Notes: generated by a model from the sequence alone, not told the origin. Numbered from the stretch's first letter, positions 27,498-37,374 are shown. The stretch is DNA of 64,000 nt from Rhodopseudomonas rhenobacensis (GCF_014203125.1 NZ_JACHIH010000030.1:2217-66216), one strand, 5' to 3'. Made by a program: numbers and translations.

Positions 27498-29092
27498 GCC
27501 GCGAACGCCTCTATCTATTCGATACCACGCTGCGCGACGGCGCGCAGACCAACGGCGTCGATTTCACGCTGCACGACAAGCGGCTGATCGCGGCGATGCT
27601 CGATGATCTCGGCATCGACTACGTCGAAGGCGGCTATCCCGGCGCCAATCCGAGCGACACCGAATTCTTCGCCGCCGATCCCGGCCTGAAGGCCGCGACC
27701 TTCACGGCGTTCGGCATGACGCGGCGGCCCGGCCGTTCGGCGTCGAACGATCCCGGCATCGCGGCGCTTCTCGAAGCCAAGGCCGACGCGATCTGCTTCG
27801 TGGCAAAGTCCTCGGCCTACCAGGTCCGCGTCGCGCTCGGCACCACCAACGAGGAAAACCTCGCCTCGATCCGCGACAGCGTCGGCGCCGCCAAGGCTCG
27901 TGGCCGCGAAGTGCTGGTCGACTGCGAGCATTTCTTCGACGGCTACAAGGAAGATCCGGCGTTCGCGCTGTCCTGCGCCAAGGCCGCCTATGAGTCCGGC
28001 GCGCGCTGGGTGGTGCTGTGCGACACCAATGGCGGCAGCATGCCGGATGAAGTCGAGGCGATCGTCGGCGAGGTGGTCAAGCAGATCCCCGGCAGCCATG
28101 TCGGCATCCACGCCCACAACGACACCGAGCAGGCGGTGGCCTGTTCGCTCGCCGCGGTGCGCGCCGGCGCGCGGCAGATCCAGGGCACGCTGAACGGGCT
28201 CGGCGAGCGCTGCGGCAACGCCAATCTGTGCTCGATGATCCCGACCTTGAAGCTGAAGCCGGAATTCGCCGCCGCCTTCGACATCGGCGTGTCGGAGGAG
28301 AAGCTCGCGACGCTGGTGCAGGTGTCGCGCGCGCTCGACAATATCCTCAATCGGCCGAGCAATCCGCACGCCGCCTATGTCGGCGCCAGCGCCTTCGTCA
28401 CCAAGACCGGGATCCATGCCTCGGCGGTGATGAAGGATCCGCATACTTATGAGCACGTGACGCCGGAGACGGTCGGCAATCACCGCAAGGTGCTGGTGTC
28501 GGATCAGGCCGGCCGCTCCAACGTGCTGGCGGCACTGTCGCGCACCACCATCCCGTTCGACAAGGATGATCCGAAGCTGAACCGGCTGGTCGAGGAATTG
28601 AAGGAGCGCGAGGCCGCCGGCTACGCTTACGAATCCGCCAACGCCTCGTTCGATCTGTTGGCGCGGCGCACGCTCGGCAAGGTCCCGGAGTTCTTCCGGG
28701 TCGAGCAGTTCGACGTCAATGTCGAGCAACGCTACAATTCGCACGGCAACCGCGTCACCATGGCGATGGCGGTGGTCAAGGTGAATGTCGACGGCGAGGT
28801 GCTGATCTCGGCCGCCGAAGGCAACGGCCCGGTCAACGCGCTCGATGTTGCGCTGCGCAAGGACCTCGGCAAGTTCCAGAAGTACATCGAGAACCTCAAG
28901 CTGATCGATTACCGCGTCCGTATCCTCAATGGCGGCACCGAGGCGGTGACAAGGGTGCTGATCGAGAGCGAGGACGAGCAGGGCGAACGCTGGACCACCA
29001 TCGGGGTGTCGCCGAATATCATCGACGCCTCGTTCCAGGCGCTGATGGACTCGGTGGTCTACAAGCTGGTGAAGTGCAACGCCCAGGCGTGA
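27494..29092 (+). CDS. cimA: (R)-citramalate synthase
   Basis: A 532-residue enzyme of the IPMS/homocitrate synthase family. The N-terminal TIM barrel begins LYLFDTTLRDGAQTNGVDF (catalytic Arg-Asp). HIHAHNDTEQAVA-type metal ligands (GIHAHNDT) and GTLNGLGERCGNANL follow. The C-terminal LeuA-like regulatory domain follows (about 400-532, including KVNVDGEVLISAAEGNGPVNALD). It condenses acetyl-CoA with pyruvate for the threonine-independent isoleucine route and is probably feedback regulated by isoleucine. It is the last gene of the cysS operon, with a 4-base ATGA overlap. Confidence 0.92.
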   Translation: MSRERLYLFDTTLRDGAQTNGVDFTLHDKRLIAAMLDDLGIDYVEGGYPGANPSDTEFFAADPGLKAATFTAFGMTRRPGRSASNDPGIAALLEAKADAICFVAKSSAYQVRVALGTTNEENLASIRDSVGAAKARGREVLVDCEHFFDGYKEDPAFALSCAKAAYESGARWVVLCDTNGGSMPDEVEAIVGEVVKQIPGSHVGIHAHNDTEQAVACSLAAVRAGARQIQGTLNGLGERCGNANLCSMIPTLKLKPEFAAAFDIGVSEEKLATLVQVSRALDNILNRPSNPHAAYVGASAFVTKTGIHASAVMKDPHTYEHVTPETVGNHRKVLVSDQAGRSNVLAALSRTTIPFDKDDPKLNRLVEELKEREAAGYAYESANASFDLLARRTLGKVPEFFRVEQFDVNVEQRYNSHGNRVTMAMAVVKVNVDGEVLISAAEGNGPVNALDVALRKDLGKFQKYIENLKLIDYRVRILNGGTEAVTRVLIESEDEQGERWTTIGVSPNIIDASFQALMDSVVYKLVKCNAQA

Positions 29093-29369
29093 TGCCCAAA
29101 ACTGACCGCGGCATCTCGCAGTTGCGGTAGGCGATTTCGCCTCAAGAAATTAGCGCCGCGTCCTGCGTTGACTTGAATCAATGCGGGCGCCGTGGCTACA
29201 CTCCCACACTGAGCGACAACGGCGCTGCTGTTCGAAGCCGCGACTGAGCTTTTGCTCGGCCGCCGGCCTTCGATCGCCGCGCCGCTTGCCGATACGACCC
29301 CGCCGACTGCAGGACAGCAAAAATGTCCGCAGGTAATGATCCGGGGCGATACCATGAGGAGACGTCAGT

Positions 29370-30926
29370 TTGGGCCACGCCATGAACGGCGCACAGTCGG
29401 TTGTGCAGACCCTGGTCAATTGCGGCGTTGAAGTCTGTTTCGCCAATCCCGGCACTTCGGAAATGCATTTTGTCGCGGCGCTCGACGCGGTCGGCGGGAT
29501 GCGGCCGGTGCTGTGCCTGTTCGAAGGGGTGGCGACCGGCGCCGCCGATGGCTACGGCCGCATCGCCGGCAAGCCGGCGGCGACCTTGCTGCATCTCGGC
29601 CCCGGCCTCGCCAATGGCCTCGCCAATCTGCACAACGCGCGGCGGGCTTCGAGCCCGATCGTCAATGTGGTCGGCGACCACGCCACCTATCACCTGCAAT
29701 ACGACGCGCTATTGACCTCGGACATCGCCGGCTTCGCCCGGCCGGTGTCGTCGTGGATTCACCAATCGACCAGCGCCGGCAGCGTCGGCTCCGACGCCGC
29801 GCGCGCAGTGCAGGCGGCGCGCTCGGCGCCGGGCGGCATCGCCACGCTGATCATGTCGGCGGATGTGGCCTGGAACGAAGCGGCGTTCGCGGCGCACAAG
29901 CTCGACGATATCGGCCCGGCGCGGGTCGCCGCTGACAGCATCGAGAGCGTCGCGGCGCTGCTCGGCAACGGCAAGAAATCGGCGCTGCTGATCCGCGGTG
30001 AGGGCTTGCGCGGCACAGGCTTGGAGGCCGCCGGCCGCATTCAGGCCAAGACCGGCGCGCGGCTGCTCTGCGACACCTTCGCACCGCATGGCGAGTTCGG
30101 CGCCGGGCGGGTGCCGGTCGAGCGCATTCCGTATTTCGCCGAGCAGATCGTGATGTTCCTGAAGGACGTCGAGCAACTGATCCTGGTCGGCGCCAAGCCG
30201 CCGGTGTCGTTCTTCGCCTATCCCGGCAAGCCGAGCTGGGGCGCGGCTGAGGGCTGCGTGTTCAGTTATCTGGCGCAGCCGCATGAGGACGGCGCCCGCG
30301 CGCTGCAAGATCTCGCCGACGCGCTGGATGCGCCGGCCGCGCCCGCGACGCGGACACCGCTGGTGTTGCCCGAGTTGCCGAAGGGCAAGCTGAACTCGCT
30401 CGGCGTGGCGCAGGTGATCGCGCACTACACCCCCGACAACGCGATCTATGCCGACGAATCCGCCACCTCCGGCTTGGCGTTGATGATCCATCTGGCCCGG
30501 GCGCGGCCCTACACGCATCTGCCGCTGGCCGGCGGCTCGATCGGGCAGGGGCTGCCGCTCGCGGTCGGCGCGGCGCTGGCGGCGCCCGACCGCAAGGTGG
30601 TGTGCCCCTCGGGCGACGGCGGCGCCGCCTACACGCTGCAGGCGCTGTGGACCATGGCGCGGGAAAATCTCGACGTCACCGTGGTGATCTTCGCCAACCG
30701 TTCCTACGCGATTCTGAACATCGAGCTGCAGCGGGTCGGCGTCGGCACCGCCGGCACCAAGGCGCTGTCGATGCTCGATCTGCACAATCCGGAAATCAGC
30801 TGGGTGCAGGTCGCGTCCGGCCTCGGCGTCGAAGCCAGCCGTGCCACCACGGCGGAAGAGTTCGCCGCGCAATATGCCGACGCCATGGCGCAGCGCGGCC
30901 CGCGCCTGATCGAAGCGATGATCTAG
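29370..30926 (+). CDS. ThDP-dependent enzyme, acetolactate synthase large-subunit-like
   Basis: A 518-residue protein. The Pyr domain has the catalytic Glu in LCLFEGVATGAADGYGR. A central domain follows, and the PP domain carries the ThDP/Mg motif GDGGAAYTLQALWTMARENL...FANRSYAILN. It resembles proteins annotated as acetolactate synthase or benzoylformate decarboxylase, but no ilvN-like small subunit is present. The reaction is unproven; decarboxylation or carboligation of a 2-oxoacid is likely. The TTG start at 29370 has AGGAG at 29357-29361, 8 bases away; ATG 29382 is the alternative. It is cotranscribed with the FAD oxidase 10 bp downstream. Confidence 0.85.
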   Translation: MGHAMNGAQSVVQTLVNCGVEVCFANPGTSEMHFVAALDAVGGMRPVLCLFEGVATGAADGYGRIAGKPAATLLHLGPGLANGLANLHNARRASSPIVNVVGDHATYHLQYDALLTSDIAGFARPVSSWIHQSTSAGSVGSDAARAVQAARSAPGGIATLIMSADVAWNEAAFAAHKLDDIGPARVAADSIESVAALLGNGKKSALLIRGEGLRGTGLEAAGRIQAKTGARLLCDTFAPHGEFGAGRVPVERIPYFAEQIVMFLKDVEQLILVGAKPPVSFFAYPGKPSWGAAEGCVFSYLAQPHEDGARALQDLADALDAPAAPATRTPLVLPELPKGKLNSLGVAQVIAHYTPDNAIYADESATSGLALMIHLARARPYTHLPLAGGSIGQGLPLAVGAALAAPDRKVVCPSGDGGAAYTLQALWTMARENLDVTVVIFANRSYAILNIELQRVGVGTAGTKALSMLDLHNPEISWVQVASGLGVEASRATTAEEFAAQYADAMAQRGPRLIEAMI

Positions 30927-30936
30927 GGAGGTTTGC

Positions 30937-32352
30937 ATGTCGATGGCCATCGTCGCTGCGCTTCGTCACATCGTCGGCGAGAGCGCCGTGCTGGAGCCGG
31001 CCGAACTCGGAAAGCGCTCTGCCGGCGCCTACCGCTTCGACAATCTGCGCGCCGCGGCGCTGGTGCGGCCGGCCAACACCAAGGAGGTCTCCGACGTGCT
31101 GCGCTGGTGCCACGCCCACAACATCGCGGTGGTCACCCAGGGCGGTCTCACCGGCCTGGTGCATGGCGGCGACGCCGGCGCCAACGACGTCATCCTGTCG
31201 CTGGAGCGGATGCGCGCCATCGAGGCGATCGATCCGGTGCAGCGCACCGCGACGGTCGAGGCCGGCGTGGTGCTGCAGACGCTGCAGGAGGCGGTCGATC
31301 AGCACGATCTTTCGTTCCCGCTCGATCTCGGCGCGCGCGGCAGCGCCACGCTCGGCGGCAACGCTGCGACCAATGCCGGCGGCAACCGGGTGATCCGCTA
31401 CGGCATGACCCGCGACATGGTGCTTGGGCTCGAGGTGGTGCTGGCCGACGGCAGCATCGTGTCGTCGATGAATCAACTGATCAAGAACAACGCCGGCTAT
31501 GATCTCAAACAGCTGTTCATCGGCTCGGAGGGCACGCTCGGCGTGATCACCAAATTGGTGCTGCGGCTGCGGGAAAAGCCGCTCGCCACCAACATGGCCT
31601 TCGTCGGGCTGGACAGTTTCGACGCGGTGGCGAAATTCCTCAAGCACGCCGACCGCGCGCTCGGCGGCACGCTGTCGGCGTTCGAGGTGATGTGGCAGTC
31701 GTTCTATCAGCTGGTCACCACCGCGCCCGCCAAGGGCCAGCCGCCGATCGCGCAGAACTATCCGTATTACGTGCTGATCGAAAGCCAGGGCGCCGACCGG
31801 GAACTCGACACCCAGCGGTTTCAGGCGGCGCTGGAAGGGGCGCTACAGGCCGGGCTGATCGCGGACGCGGCGATCGCGCAGTCCGATGCCGATTGCCAGG
31901 CGTTCTGGGCGCTGCGCGACGACGTCGGCCAGGTGATGCAGGGCGGCTTGCCGGTGGTGTTCGACATCTCGCTGCCGATCGCCGCGATGGAGGCCTATGC
32001 CGAGGGGTTGCGCGAGACGCTGGCCGCCGAGATCGGCGATCACAAGTTGTGGATCTTCGGCCATCTCGGCGACGGCAATCTGCACGTCGTGGTGCAGGTC
32101 AAGCCGCAGAACTACCTGGCGCTGCGGCCGAAGATCGAAGCGTTGGTGTATCGGCCGCTCGCCGCCTGCCACGGCTCGGTGTCGGCCGAGCACGGCATCG
32201 GCCTCGAGAAGAAGCCATATCTGCACATCAGCCGCAACGCCGCCGAGATCGCGCTGATGCGTACGCTGAAAGCCGCGCTCGACCCCAAGGGCATCCTCAA
32301 CCCCGGCAAGATTTTCGAGGTGGCTGCTGCGGCGCAGCGCGCGTCGGCCTGA
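30937..32352 (+). CDS. FAD-linked oxidase, GlcD/D-lactate dehydrogenase type
   Basis: A 471-residue flavoprotein. An FAD_binding_4 domain (VVTQGGLTGLVHGGD, LDLGARGSATLGGNAATNAGG, GYDLKQLFIGSEGTLGVIT) is followed by the FAD-oxidase C domain ending SAEHGIGLEKKPYL...LDPKGILNPGKI. Family members oxidise D-2-hydroxyacids such as D-lactate, glycolate or D-2-hydroxyglutarate. It starts 10 bp after the ThDP enzyme with GGAGG before the ATG. Together they could turn a D-hydroxyacid into its 2-oxoacid and then decarboxylate or ligate it; that pathway is an inference. Confidence 0.88.
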   Translation: MSMAIVAALRHIVGESAVLEPAELGKRSAGAYRFDNLRAAALVRPANTKEVSDVLRWCHAHNIAVVTQGGLTGLVHGGDAGANDVILSLERMRAIEAIDPVQRTATVEAGVVLQTLQEAVDQHDLSFPLDLGARGSATLGGNAATNAGGNRVIRYGMTRDMVLGLEVVLADGSIVSSMNQLIKNNAGYDLKQLFIGSEGTLGVITKLVLRLREKPLATNMAFVGLDSFDAVAKFLKHADRALGGTLSAFEVMWQSFYQLVTTAPAKGQPPIAQNYPYYVLIESQGADRELDTQRFQAALEGALQAGLIADAAIAQSDADCQAFWALRDDVGQVMQGGLPVVFDISLPIAAMEAYAEGLRETLAAEIGDHKLWIFGHLGDGNLHVVVQVKPQNYLALRPKIEALVYRPLAACHGSVSAEHGIGLEKKPYLHISRNAAEIALMRTLKAALDPKGILNPGKIFEVAAAAQRASA

Positions 32353-32370
32353 ACCTGCGGTTCGGATTTT

Positions 32371-32436
32371 GGAGTTGAGTTACGTTTGAGTTGCTGAGTT
32401 GAAGCTGAGTTGCAGCGCTGCGCCAATTGCGGAGTT
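32371..32436. repeat. GAGTTG-rich low-complexity stretch
   Basis: The hexamer GAGTTG appears five times in 66 bases (near 32372, 32388, 32395, 32406 and 32432), some preceded by CT. It directly abuts the palindromic element at 32437. It may be a slippage-generated scar. Confidence 0.6.
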
Positions 32437-32559
32437 GTCATTCCGGGGCGCGAGGCCGAAAGGCCGAGCGAACCCGGAATCTTGCTGCGGGTGAAAGCGC
32501 CGGGCGCGTTGCGAGATTCCGGGTTCGCTCGAGCTGACGCTCTCGCGCCCCGGAATGAC
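32437..32559. repeat. Four-stem palindromic intergenic element, copy B
   Basis: It has the same outer and inner arms as the element at 17409, with one T-G wobble in the inner stem (AATCTTGC against GCGAGATT). The side hairpins are GGCC-gaaa-GGCC (5') and GAGC-tgac-GCTC (3'). It lies between the FAD oxidase and the convergent LOG gene. Confidence 0.9.
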
Positions 32560-32602
32560 GGCTTCGTTGTTGGTTGGACGCCTCCAACCAGCGAACAGCG
32601 CC

Positions 32603-33208
32603 CTAAAACCGCTCGGCGATTTCCGGAACCACGGCGTCGGCCTCGGCGGGCGTTGCCGCCGCAGCCTCGCGCAGCATCGGCAGGATCTGTTCGACCGCCT
32701 CGGCCTGCAACAGCTCGACGGAGAGATTCTTGCGGATGAAGGCGGTGTCGCGCATGTGGTCGAGCAGCGCCAGCAGCGGTTCCCAGAAGCCGCCGATATT
32801 GGCGATCAGGATCGGCTTCTTGTGGCGGCCGAGCTGCTGCCAGGTCAATTGCTCGACCAGTTCCTCCAGCGTGCCGACGCCGCCCGGCAGCGCCACGAAG
32901 GCGTCGGAGCGCTCAAACATCAGCCGCTTGCGCTCGTGCATGTCGTCGGTGACGATCAGTTCCTGCACCCGATCGAGCATATGCTCCTTCTTGGTGAGAA
33001 AGTTCGGAATGATTCCGGTGACGGTGCCGCCGTGGTCGAGCGTGGCTTTCGCCACCGCGCCCATCAGGCCGATCGAGCCGCCGCCATAGACCAGGCCGAC
33101 CTTGTTCAGCGCCAGCTGCCGGCCGAAAGCGGTCGCCGCCTCGATGAACCGCGGGTTGCTGCCGGCTCCGGAGCCGCAATAGACACAGACCGTTTTGATG
33201 TCGCCCAT
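32603..33208 (-). CDS. LOG family protein (TIGR00730 Rossmann fold, cytokinin-activating type)
   Basis: A 201-residue protein with CVYCGSGAGSNP at the N-terminus, VYGGGSIGLMG and the LOG hallmark PGGVGTLEELVEQLTW. LOG enzymes hydrolyse nucleoside 5'-monophosphates (cytokinin riboside monophosphate or AMP/GMP) to the base plus ribose 5-phosphate. Many bacterial members are annotated only by fold. The start at 33208 was chosen because MGDIKTVCVYCGS is the usual N-terminus; the open frame upstream is spurious. Confidence 0.9.
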   Translation of the reverse strand: MGDIKTVCVYCGSGAGSNPRFIEAATAFGRQLALNKVGLVYGGGSIGLMGAVAKATLDHGGTVTGIIPNFLTKKEHMLDRVQELIVTDDMHERKRLMFERSDAFVALPGGVGTLEELVEQLTWQQLGRHKKPILIANIGGFWEPLLALLDHMRDTAFIRKNLSVELLQAEAVEQILPMLREAAAATPAEADAVVPEIAERF

Positions 33209-33451
33209 GCCGGCGATGTGGCACCGCAAGATCACATCGTCAAGACATCGCCGTCGCGTGCCGCGCTGCAAAACCGCGAATCGCAGCGCAGGGCCGCGGC
33301 AACTGGTGGTTCTGCGGGGTTGAAAAGAATCGACAGCAAGGGTGCATGACCCGTGCAAAGGCACTATATCTCGGGCTGACCGAACTCCGATCCGCGCGAT
33401 GCGGCGGCTTTGCCGTGGCGCGTCGTTGCAGGCATTCCTCAGGCATTGTTG

Positions 33452-35434
33452 ATGACACCTCACCACGCGCGGCCGGCTGACCAAGCGCCGCAAACTCCCG
33501 ACGATTCGGCGCCCAAGGCGACCATGCTGGGCACGCTGGTGCACCTGTGGCCGTATATCTGGCCCGGCGACCGCTTCGACCTGAAGATGCGGGTGGTGTG
33601 GGCGATGGTGCTGCTGCTGATCGCCAAGCTCGCCACCATGGTGGTGCCGTTCACCTTCAAATGGGCGATCGACGCCTTGACCGGCGCCGACACCGCGCCG
33701 GTCGAGCCGTCGAACTGGACGCTGTGGCTGATCGCCTCGCCGCTGATCATGACCGCGAGCTACGGCGCGGTGCGGATCATCATGGCGGTGCTGACGCAAT
33801 GGCGCGACGGCATGTTCGCCCAGGTGGCGATGCACGCGGTGCGCAAGCTCGCCTACATGACCTTCGTGCATATGCACGAATTGTCGCTGCGGTTCCATCT
33901 CGAGCGCAAGACCGGCGGCTTGACAAGGGTGCTGGAGCGCGGCCGCAACGGCATCGAAGTCATCGTGCGGATGGTGATCCTGCAGCTGGTGCCGACCATC
34001 GTCGAGGTCTCGCTGCTGATGGGCGTGCTGCTGTGGCAGTTCGACTGGCGCTACGTGCTGGTCACGCTGATCACGGTGGTGATCTATATGTACTACACTT
34101 ACATCGCCACCGAATGGCGGATCGGCATCCGCCGCAACATGAACGAGTCCGACAGCGAGGCCAATACCAAGGCGATCGATTCGCTGTTGAACTACGAGAC
34201 GGTGAAATATTTCAGCGCCGAGACCCGCGAGGCCGAGCGCTACGACCGCACCATGGCGCGGTACGAGCACGCCAGCGTCAAGACCTACACATCGCTCGCC
34301 GTGCTCAACGCCGGCCAAGCGGTGATCTTCACCTGCGGGCTCACCGCCACCATGCTGATGTGCGCGATCGGCGTGCGCAACGGCACCAATACGGTGGGCG
34401 ATTTCGTCATGGTCAACGCCATGATGATCCAGCTCTACCAGCCGTTGAATTTCATGGGCATGGTGTATCGCGAGATCAAGCAGGCGATCGTCGACATCGA
34501 GAAGATGTTCGGCGTTTTGACCAAGAACCCCGAGGTCAAGGATCTGCCGGGCGCCAAGCCGCTGGTTGTTTCCAGCGGCAATGTCCGCTTTGACGACGTG
34601 CGGTTTGCCTACGACCCGGAGCGGCCGATCCTGAAGGGGCTCAGCTTCGAGGTGCCGGCCGGCAAGACCGTGGCGATCGTCGGGCCTTCGGGCGCCGGCA
34701 AGTCGACGATCTCGCGGCTGTTGTTCCGGCTGTACGACGTCTCCGGCGGCAAGATCCTGATCGACGGCCAGGACATCCGCAAAGTCACCCAGAGTTCGCT
34801 GCGCGCCTCGATCGGCATGGTGCCGCAAGACACCGTGCTGTTCAACGACACCATCCGCTACAACATCCGCTACGGCCGCTGGGACGCCAGCGACGCCGAG
34901 GTCGAGGAGGCGGCGCGCACCGCGCAGATCGACGCCTTCATCCAGGCCTCGCCGAAGGGCTACGAGACCGAGGTCGGCGAGCGCGGCCTGAAACTGTCCG
35001 GTGGCGAGAAGCAGCGCGTGGCGATCGCCCGCACCGTGCTGAAGGCGCCGCCGATCCTGCTGCTCGACGAGGCCACCTCGGCGCTCGACAGCCACACCGA
35101 GCAGGAGATCCAGGATGCGCTCGAGCGGGTATCCCGCAACCGCACCTCGCTGGTGATCGCGCACCGGCTCTCCACCATCGTCGGCGCCGACGAGATCATC
35201 GTGCTGGACCAAGGTCGCATTGTGGAGCGCGGCAAGCACGGCCAGCTTCTTGCCGCAAACGGGCTTTACGCCAGCATGTGGAACAGGCAGCGCGAGGCAC
35301 AGGAGGCGCGCGAAAAGCTGGCTCTGATCGGCGACGACGTCGCCCCGGCCGCCCGCGCGCCGACGCTCCACGAGGCGGTGGCACCAGAGCCTGCGGACCA
35401 TGTTACGCTCGCCACGCCCGATGCCGCGGAGTGA
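33452..35434 (+). CDS. Atm1/ABCB7-type ABC exporter (heavy metal or glutathione-conjugate)
   Basis: A 660-residue half-transporter. Six transmembrane segments span about residues 40-330, with Atm1-like TM motifs (NYETVKYFSAE, NFMGMVYREIKQAIVDIEKM). The nucleotide-binding domain has Walker A GPSGAGKST (about 411-419), signature LSGGEKQR, Walker B ILLLDEATSAL and the H-loop IAHRLST. The NYETVKYF and YREIKQ motifs are characteristic of Atm1/ABCB7 proteins that export glutathione-linked sulfur species or metal-glutathione complexes. It should act as a homodimer in the inner membrane. The start at 33452 is preferred over 33410 because the upstream residues look random. Confidence 0.92.
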   Translation: MTPHHARPADQAPQTPDDSAPKATMLGTLVHLWPYIWPGDRFDLKMRVVWAMVLLLIAKLATMVVPFTFKWAIDALTGADTAPVEPSNWTLWLIASPLIMTASYGAVRIIMAVLTQWRDGMFAQVAMHAVRKLAYMTFVHMHELSLRFHLERKTGGLTRVLERGRNGIEVIVRMVILQLVPTIVEVSLLMGVLLWQFDWRYVLVTLITVVIYMYYTYIATEWRIGIRRNMNESDSEANTKAIDSLLNYETVKYFSAETREAERYDRTMARYEHASVKTYTSLAVLNAGQAVIFTCGLTATMLMCAIGVRNGTNTVGDFVMVNAMMIQLYQPLNFMGMVYREIKQAIVDIEKMFGVLTKNPEVKDLPGAKPLVVSSGNVRFDDVRFAYDPERPILKGLSFEVPAGKTVAIVGPSGAGKSTISRLLFRLYDVSGGKILIDGQDIRKVTQSSLRASIGMVPQDTVLFNDTIRYNIRYGRWDASDAEVEEAARTAQIDAFIQASPKGYETEVGERGLKLSGGEKQRVAIARTVLKAPPILLLDEATSALDSHTEQEIQDALERVSRNRTSLVIAHRLSTIVGADEIIVLDQGRIVERGKHGQLLAANGLYASMWNRQREAQEAREKLALIGDDVAPAARAPTLHEAVAPEPADHVTLATPDAAE

Positions 35435-35504
35435 GTGACGCAAGCCAATCGCGCGGCCGCGCAGCAAATCGTGGCGGCGACCTAGAATTCTTCATATAAC
35501 CCGG

Positions 35505-35562
35505 TTCCCCGGCCCGCCGCTCGTGGCGCGCCACCCTCGCCCACAAGGGGAGAGGGGACAAC
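35505..35562. repeat. Intergenic repeat, CACCCTCGCCC/GGGGAGAGGGG type (copy 2)
   Basis: A short GC-rich block containing CCACCCTCGCCC-acaa-GGGGAGAGGGG, related to the blocks at 142-211 and 49927-50040. It lies just upstream of psd. Confidence 0.5.
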
Positions 35563-35577
35563 AGAAGCAGTGAGCTG

Positions 35578-36276
35578 ATGTCGATCGTCAATTCCATTCG
35601 TGCGCAAATTCCGCCGATCCATCGCGAAGGCTATCCGTTCATCGGCGGCTTCGCGCTGATCAGTCTGTTGCTGTTCTGGCTGTGGACGCCGCTGGGCTGG
35701 ATCGGCGTGGTGCTGACGATCTGGTGCGCGCTGTTCTTCCGCGACCCGGTGCGGGTGACGCCGGTGCGCGACGATCTGGTGATCGCCCCGGCCGACGGCC
35801 GGGTCTCGATGGTGGTGGCGATGGTGCCGCCGGCCGAGCTCGGCCTCGGCGACAAGCCGCTGTTGCGGATCTCGATCTTCATGAGCGTGTTCAACTGCCA
35901 CGTGAACCGCGCCCCGGTGGCCGGGCGGATCGAGCGCATCGTCTACAGCCCCGGCAAGTTCATCAACGCCGACCTCGACAAGGCCAGCGAAGACAACGAG
36001 CGCAACTCGATGGTGATCTCGACCCCGGGCGGCCAGATCGGCGTGATCCAGATCGCCGGCCTGGTGGCGCGGCGGATCGTGTCGTTCGTGCGGGTCGGGC
36101 AGACGCTCGGCGCCGGCGAACGCTTCGGCCTGATCCGGTTCGGCTCGCGGCTCGATGTCTATCTGCCGGACGGCGCCAAGGCGCTGGTGTCGCCGGGACA
36201 GACCTCGATCGCCGGCGAAACCGTGCTGGCCGACTTCCGCCAGGGCGACGGCGGCCGCACCTATCGGGCCGCCTGA
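35578..36276 (+). CDS. psd: Phosphatidylserine decarboxylase (short proenzyme)
   Basis: A 232-residue protein of the short, soluble-like PSD type. A hydrophobic N-terminal part (about 20-48) is followed by the catalytic core ([24 protein letters not shown]) and the self-cleavage site in [12 protein letters not shown]. There the Gly-Ser bond (about residue 189-190) is cut to form the pyruvoyl cofactor. It decarboxylates phosphatidylserine to phosphatidylethanolamine at the inner membrane. It is followed by pssA, which makes its substrate. Confidence 0.93.
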   Translation: MSIVNSIRAQIPPIHREGYPFIGGFALISLLLFWLWTPLGWIGVVLTIWCALFFRDPVRVTPVRDDLVIAPADGRVSMVVAMVPPAELGLGDKPLLRISIFMSVFNCHVNRAPVAGRIERIVYSPGKFINADLDKASEDNERNSMVISTPGGQIGVIQIAGLVARRIVSFVRVGQTLGAGERFGLIRFGSRLDVYLPDGAKALVSPGQTSIAGETVLADFRQGDGGRTYRAA

Positions 36277-36417
36277 GCGATCGCGCGGGCAGTGAGGCCA
36301 TCGGCCGCGGCAGGCCGATGGCGTGGCGGCTCGGGCGGGGCTATATCATCAGGCTGGGCCGGAGCATGATCACGTGGATCGCGGTTGCGGCTCAACCTCG
36401 AACTTGCTGTGAAGGCG

Positions 36418-37305
36418 ATGTCGATGCCCTTTGATCCGAAATTCAACGACCCGCCGCGGCGCCGGTTCGGCCCGATCCCGGTGCGGATGTTGGTCCCCAA
36501 CGTGATCACGCTGCTGGCGATCTGCGCCGGCCTGACCGCGATCCGGCTCTCCACCGAGGGGCGGATGGAGCTCGCGGTGGCGGCGATCGTGTTCGCCGCG
36601 GTGCTCGACGGCCTCGACGGCCGGGTCGCCCGGATGATCAAGGGACAGTCGAAATTCGGCGCCGAGCTCGACAGCCTGGCCGACTTCGTCAATTTCGGCG
36701 TGGCGCCGGGGCTGATCCTGTATTTCTGGCAGCTGCACGAACTGCACAATGTCGGCTGGATCGCCTCGATGATCTTCGCGATCAGCGGCAGCCTGCGGCT
36801 GGCGCGCTTCAACTCGACGATGGACGATCCCAACAAGCCCGCCTTCGCGGCGAATTACTTCACCGGCGTGCCGGCGCCGGCCGGCGCCATCGCGGTGCTG
36901 CTGCCGGTCTACATGTCGTTCCTCGGCGCACCGTCGCTGCCGGCGGTGCTGACCGCGCTGTACACCCTGGTGATCGCCGGGCTGATGGTGTCGCGACTGC
37001 CGGTGTTCTCCGGCAAGGCGGTGCGGATGCGGGTGCCGCCGGAGATGGTGCTGCCGGTGTTCGTCTCGGTGGTGTTCATCATCGCGCTGCTGATCGGCTA
37101 TCCCTGGTACATGCTGTCGGTCGGCACGCTGCTGTATCTGATCAGCCTGCCGCTCGGGATGCGGTCGTATCGCGAGCGCGCGCGTAGCGCCGCCGCGGCA
37201 GCGGCGCACGGACCCGCGCCCGGCACCCATGGGCCGCATCCGACGTCGTCGCTGACGCCGACGGCCGATCCCGCGCATGACGAGCGTCCGCCGCGGCTGA
37301 ACTGA
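36418..37305 (+). CDS. pssA: CDP-diacylglycerol-serine O-phosphatidyltransferase
   Basis: About 295 residues. The CDP-alcohol phosphotransferase signature is LDGLDGRVAR...FGAELDSLADFVNFG, with the conserved aspartates. Several transmembrane helices follow, and the C-terminal tail is Pro/His-rich and likely cytoplasmic. It makes phosphatidylserine for the neighbouring Psd. Possible starts are TTG 36385, ATG 36418 and ATG 36424; GAAGG at 36411-36415 best fits 36424, but all give the same core. A terminator follows at once. Confidence 0.92.
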   Translation: MSMPFDPKFNDPPRRRFGPIPVRMLVPNVITLLAICAGLTAIRLSTEGRMELAVAAIVFAAVLDGLDGRVARMIKGQSKFGAELDSLADFVNFGVAPGLILYFWQLHELHNVGWIASMIFAISGSLRLARFNSTMDDPNKPAFAANYFTGVPAPAGAIAVLLPVYMSFLGAPSLPAVLTALYTLVIAGLMVSRLPVFSGKAVRMRVPPEMVLPVFVSVVFIIALLIGYPWYMLSVGTLLYLISLPLGMRSYRERARSAAAAAAHGPAPGTHGPHPTSSLTPTADPAHDERPPRLN

Positions 37306-37341
37306 GCCCGCGGCGCTGCTTCACGCCTCTGCGGGCTTTTC
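37305..37341 (+). terminator. Rho-independent terminator after pssA
   Basis: AGCCCGC (37305-37311) and GCGGGCT (37331-37337) form a 7-bp stem with a loop of about 19 bases, followed by TTTT. The stem starts at the last base of the pssA stop codon. Confidence 0.7.
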
Positions 37342-37374
37342 GCGTTGGATTGATGCGCTGCAAATTCGCAGGCC

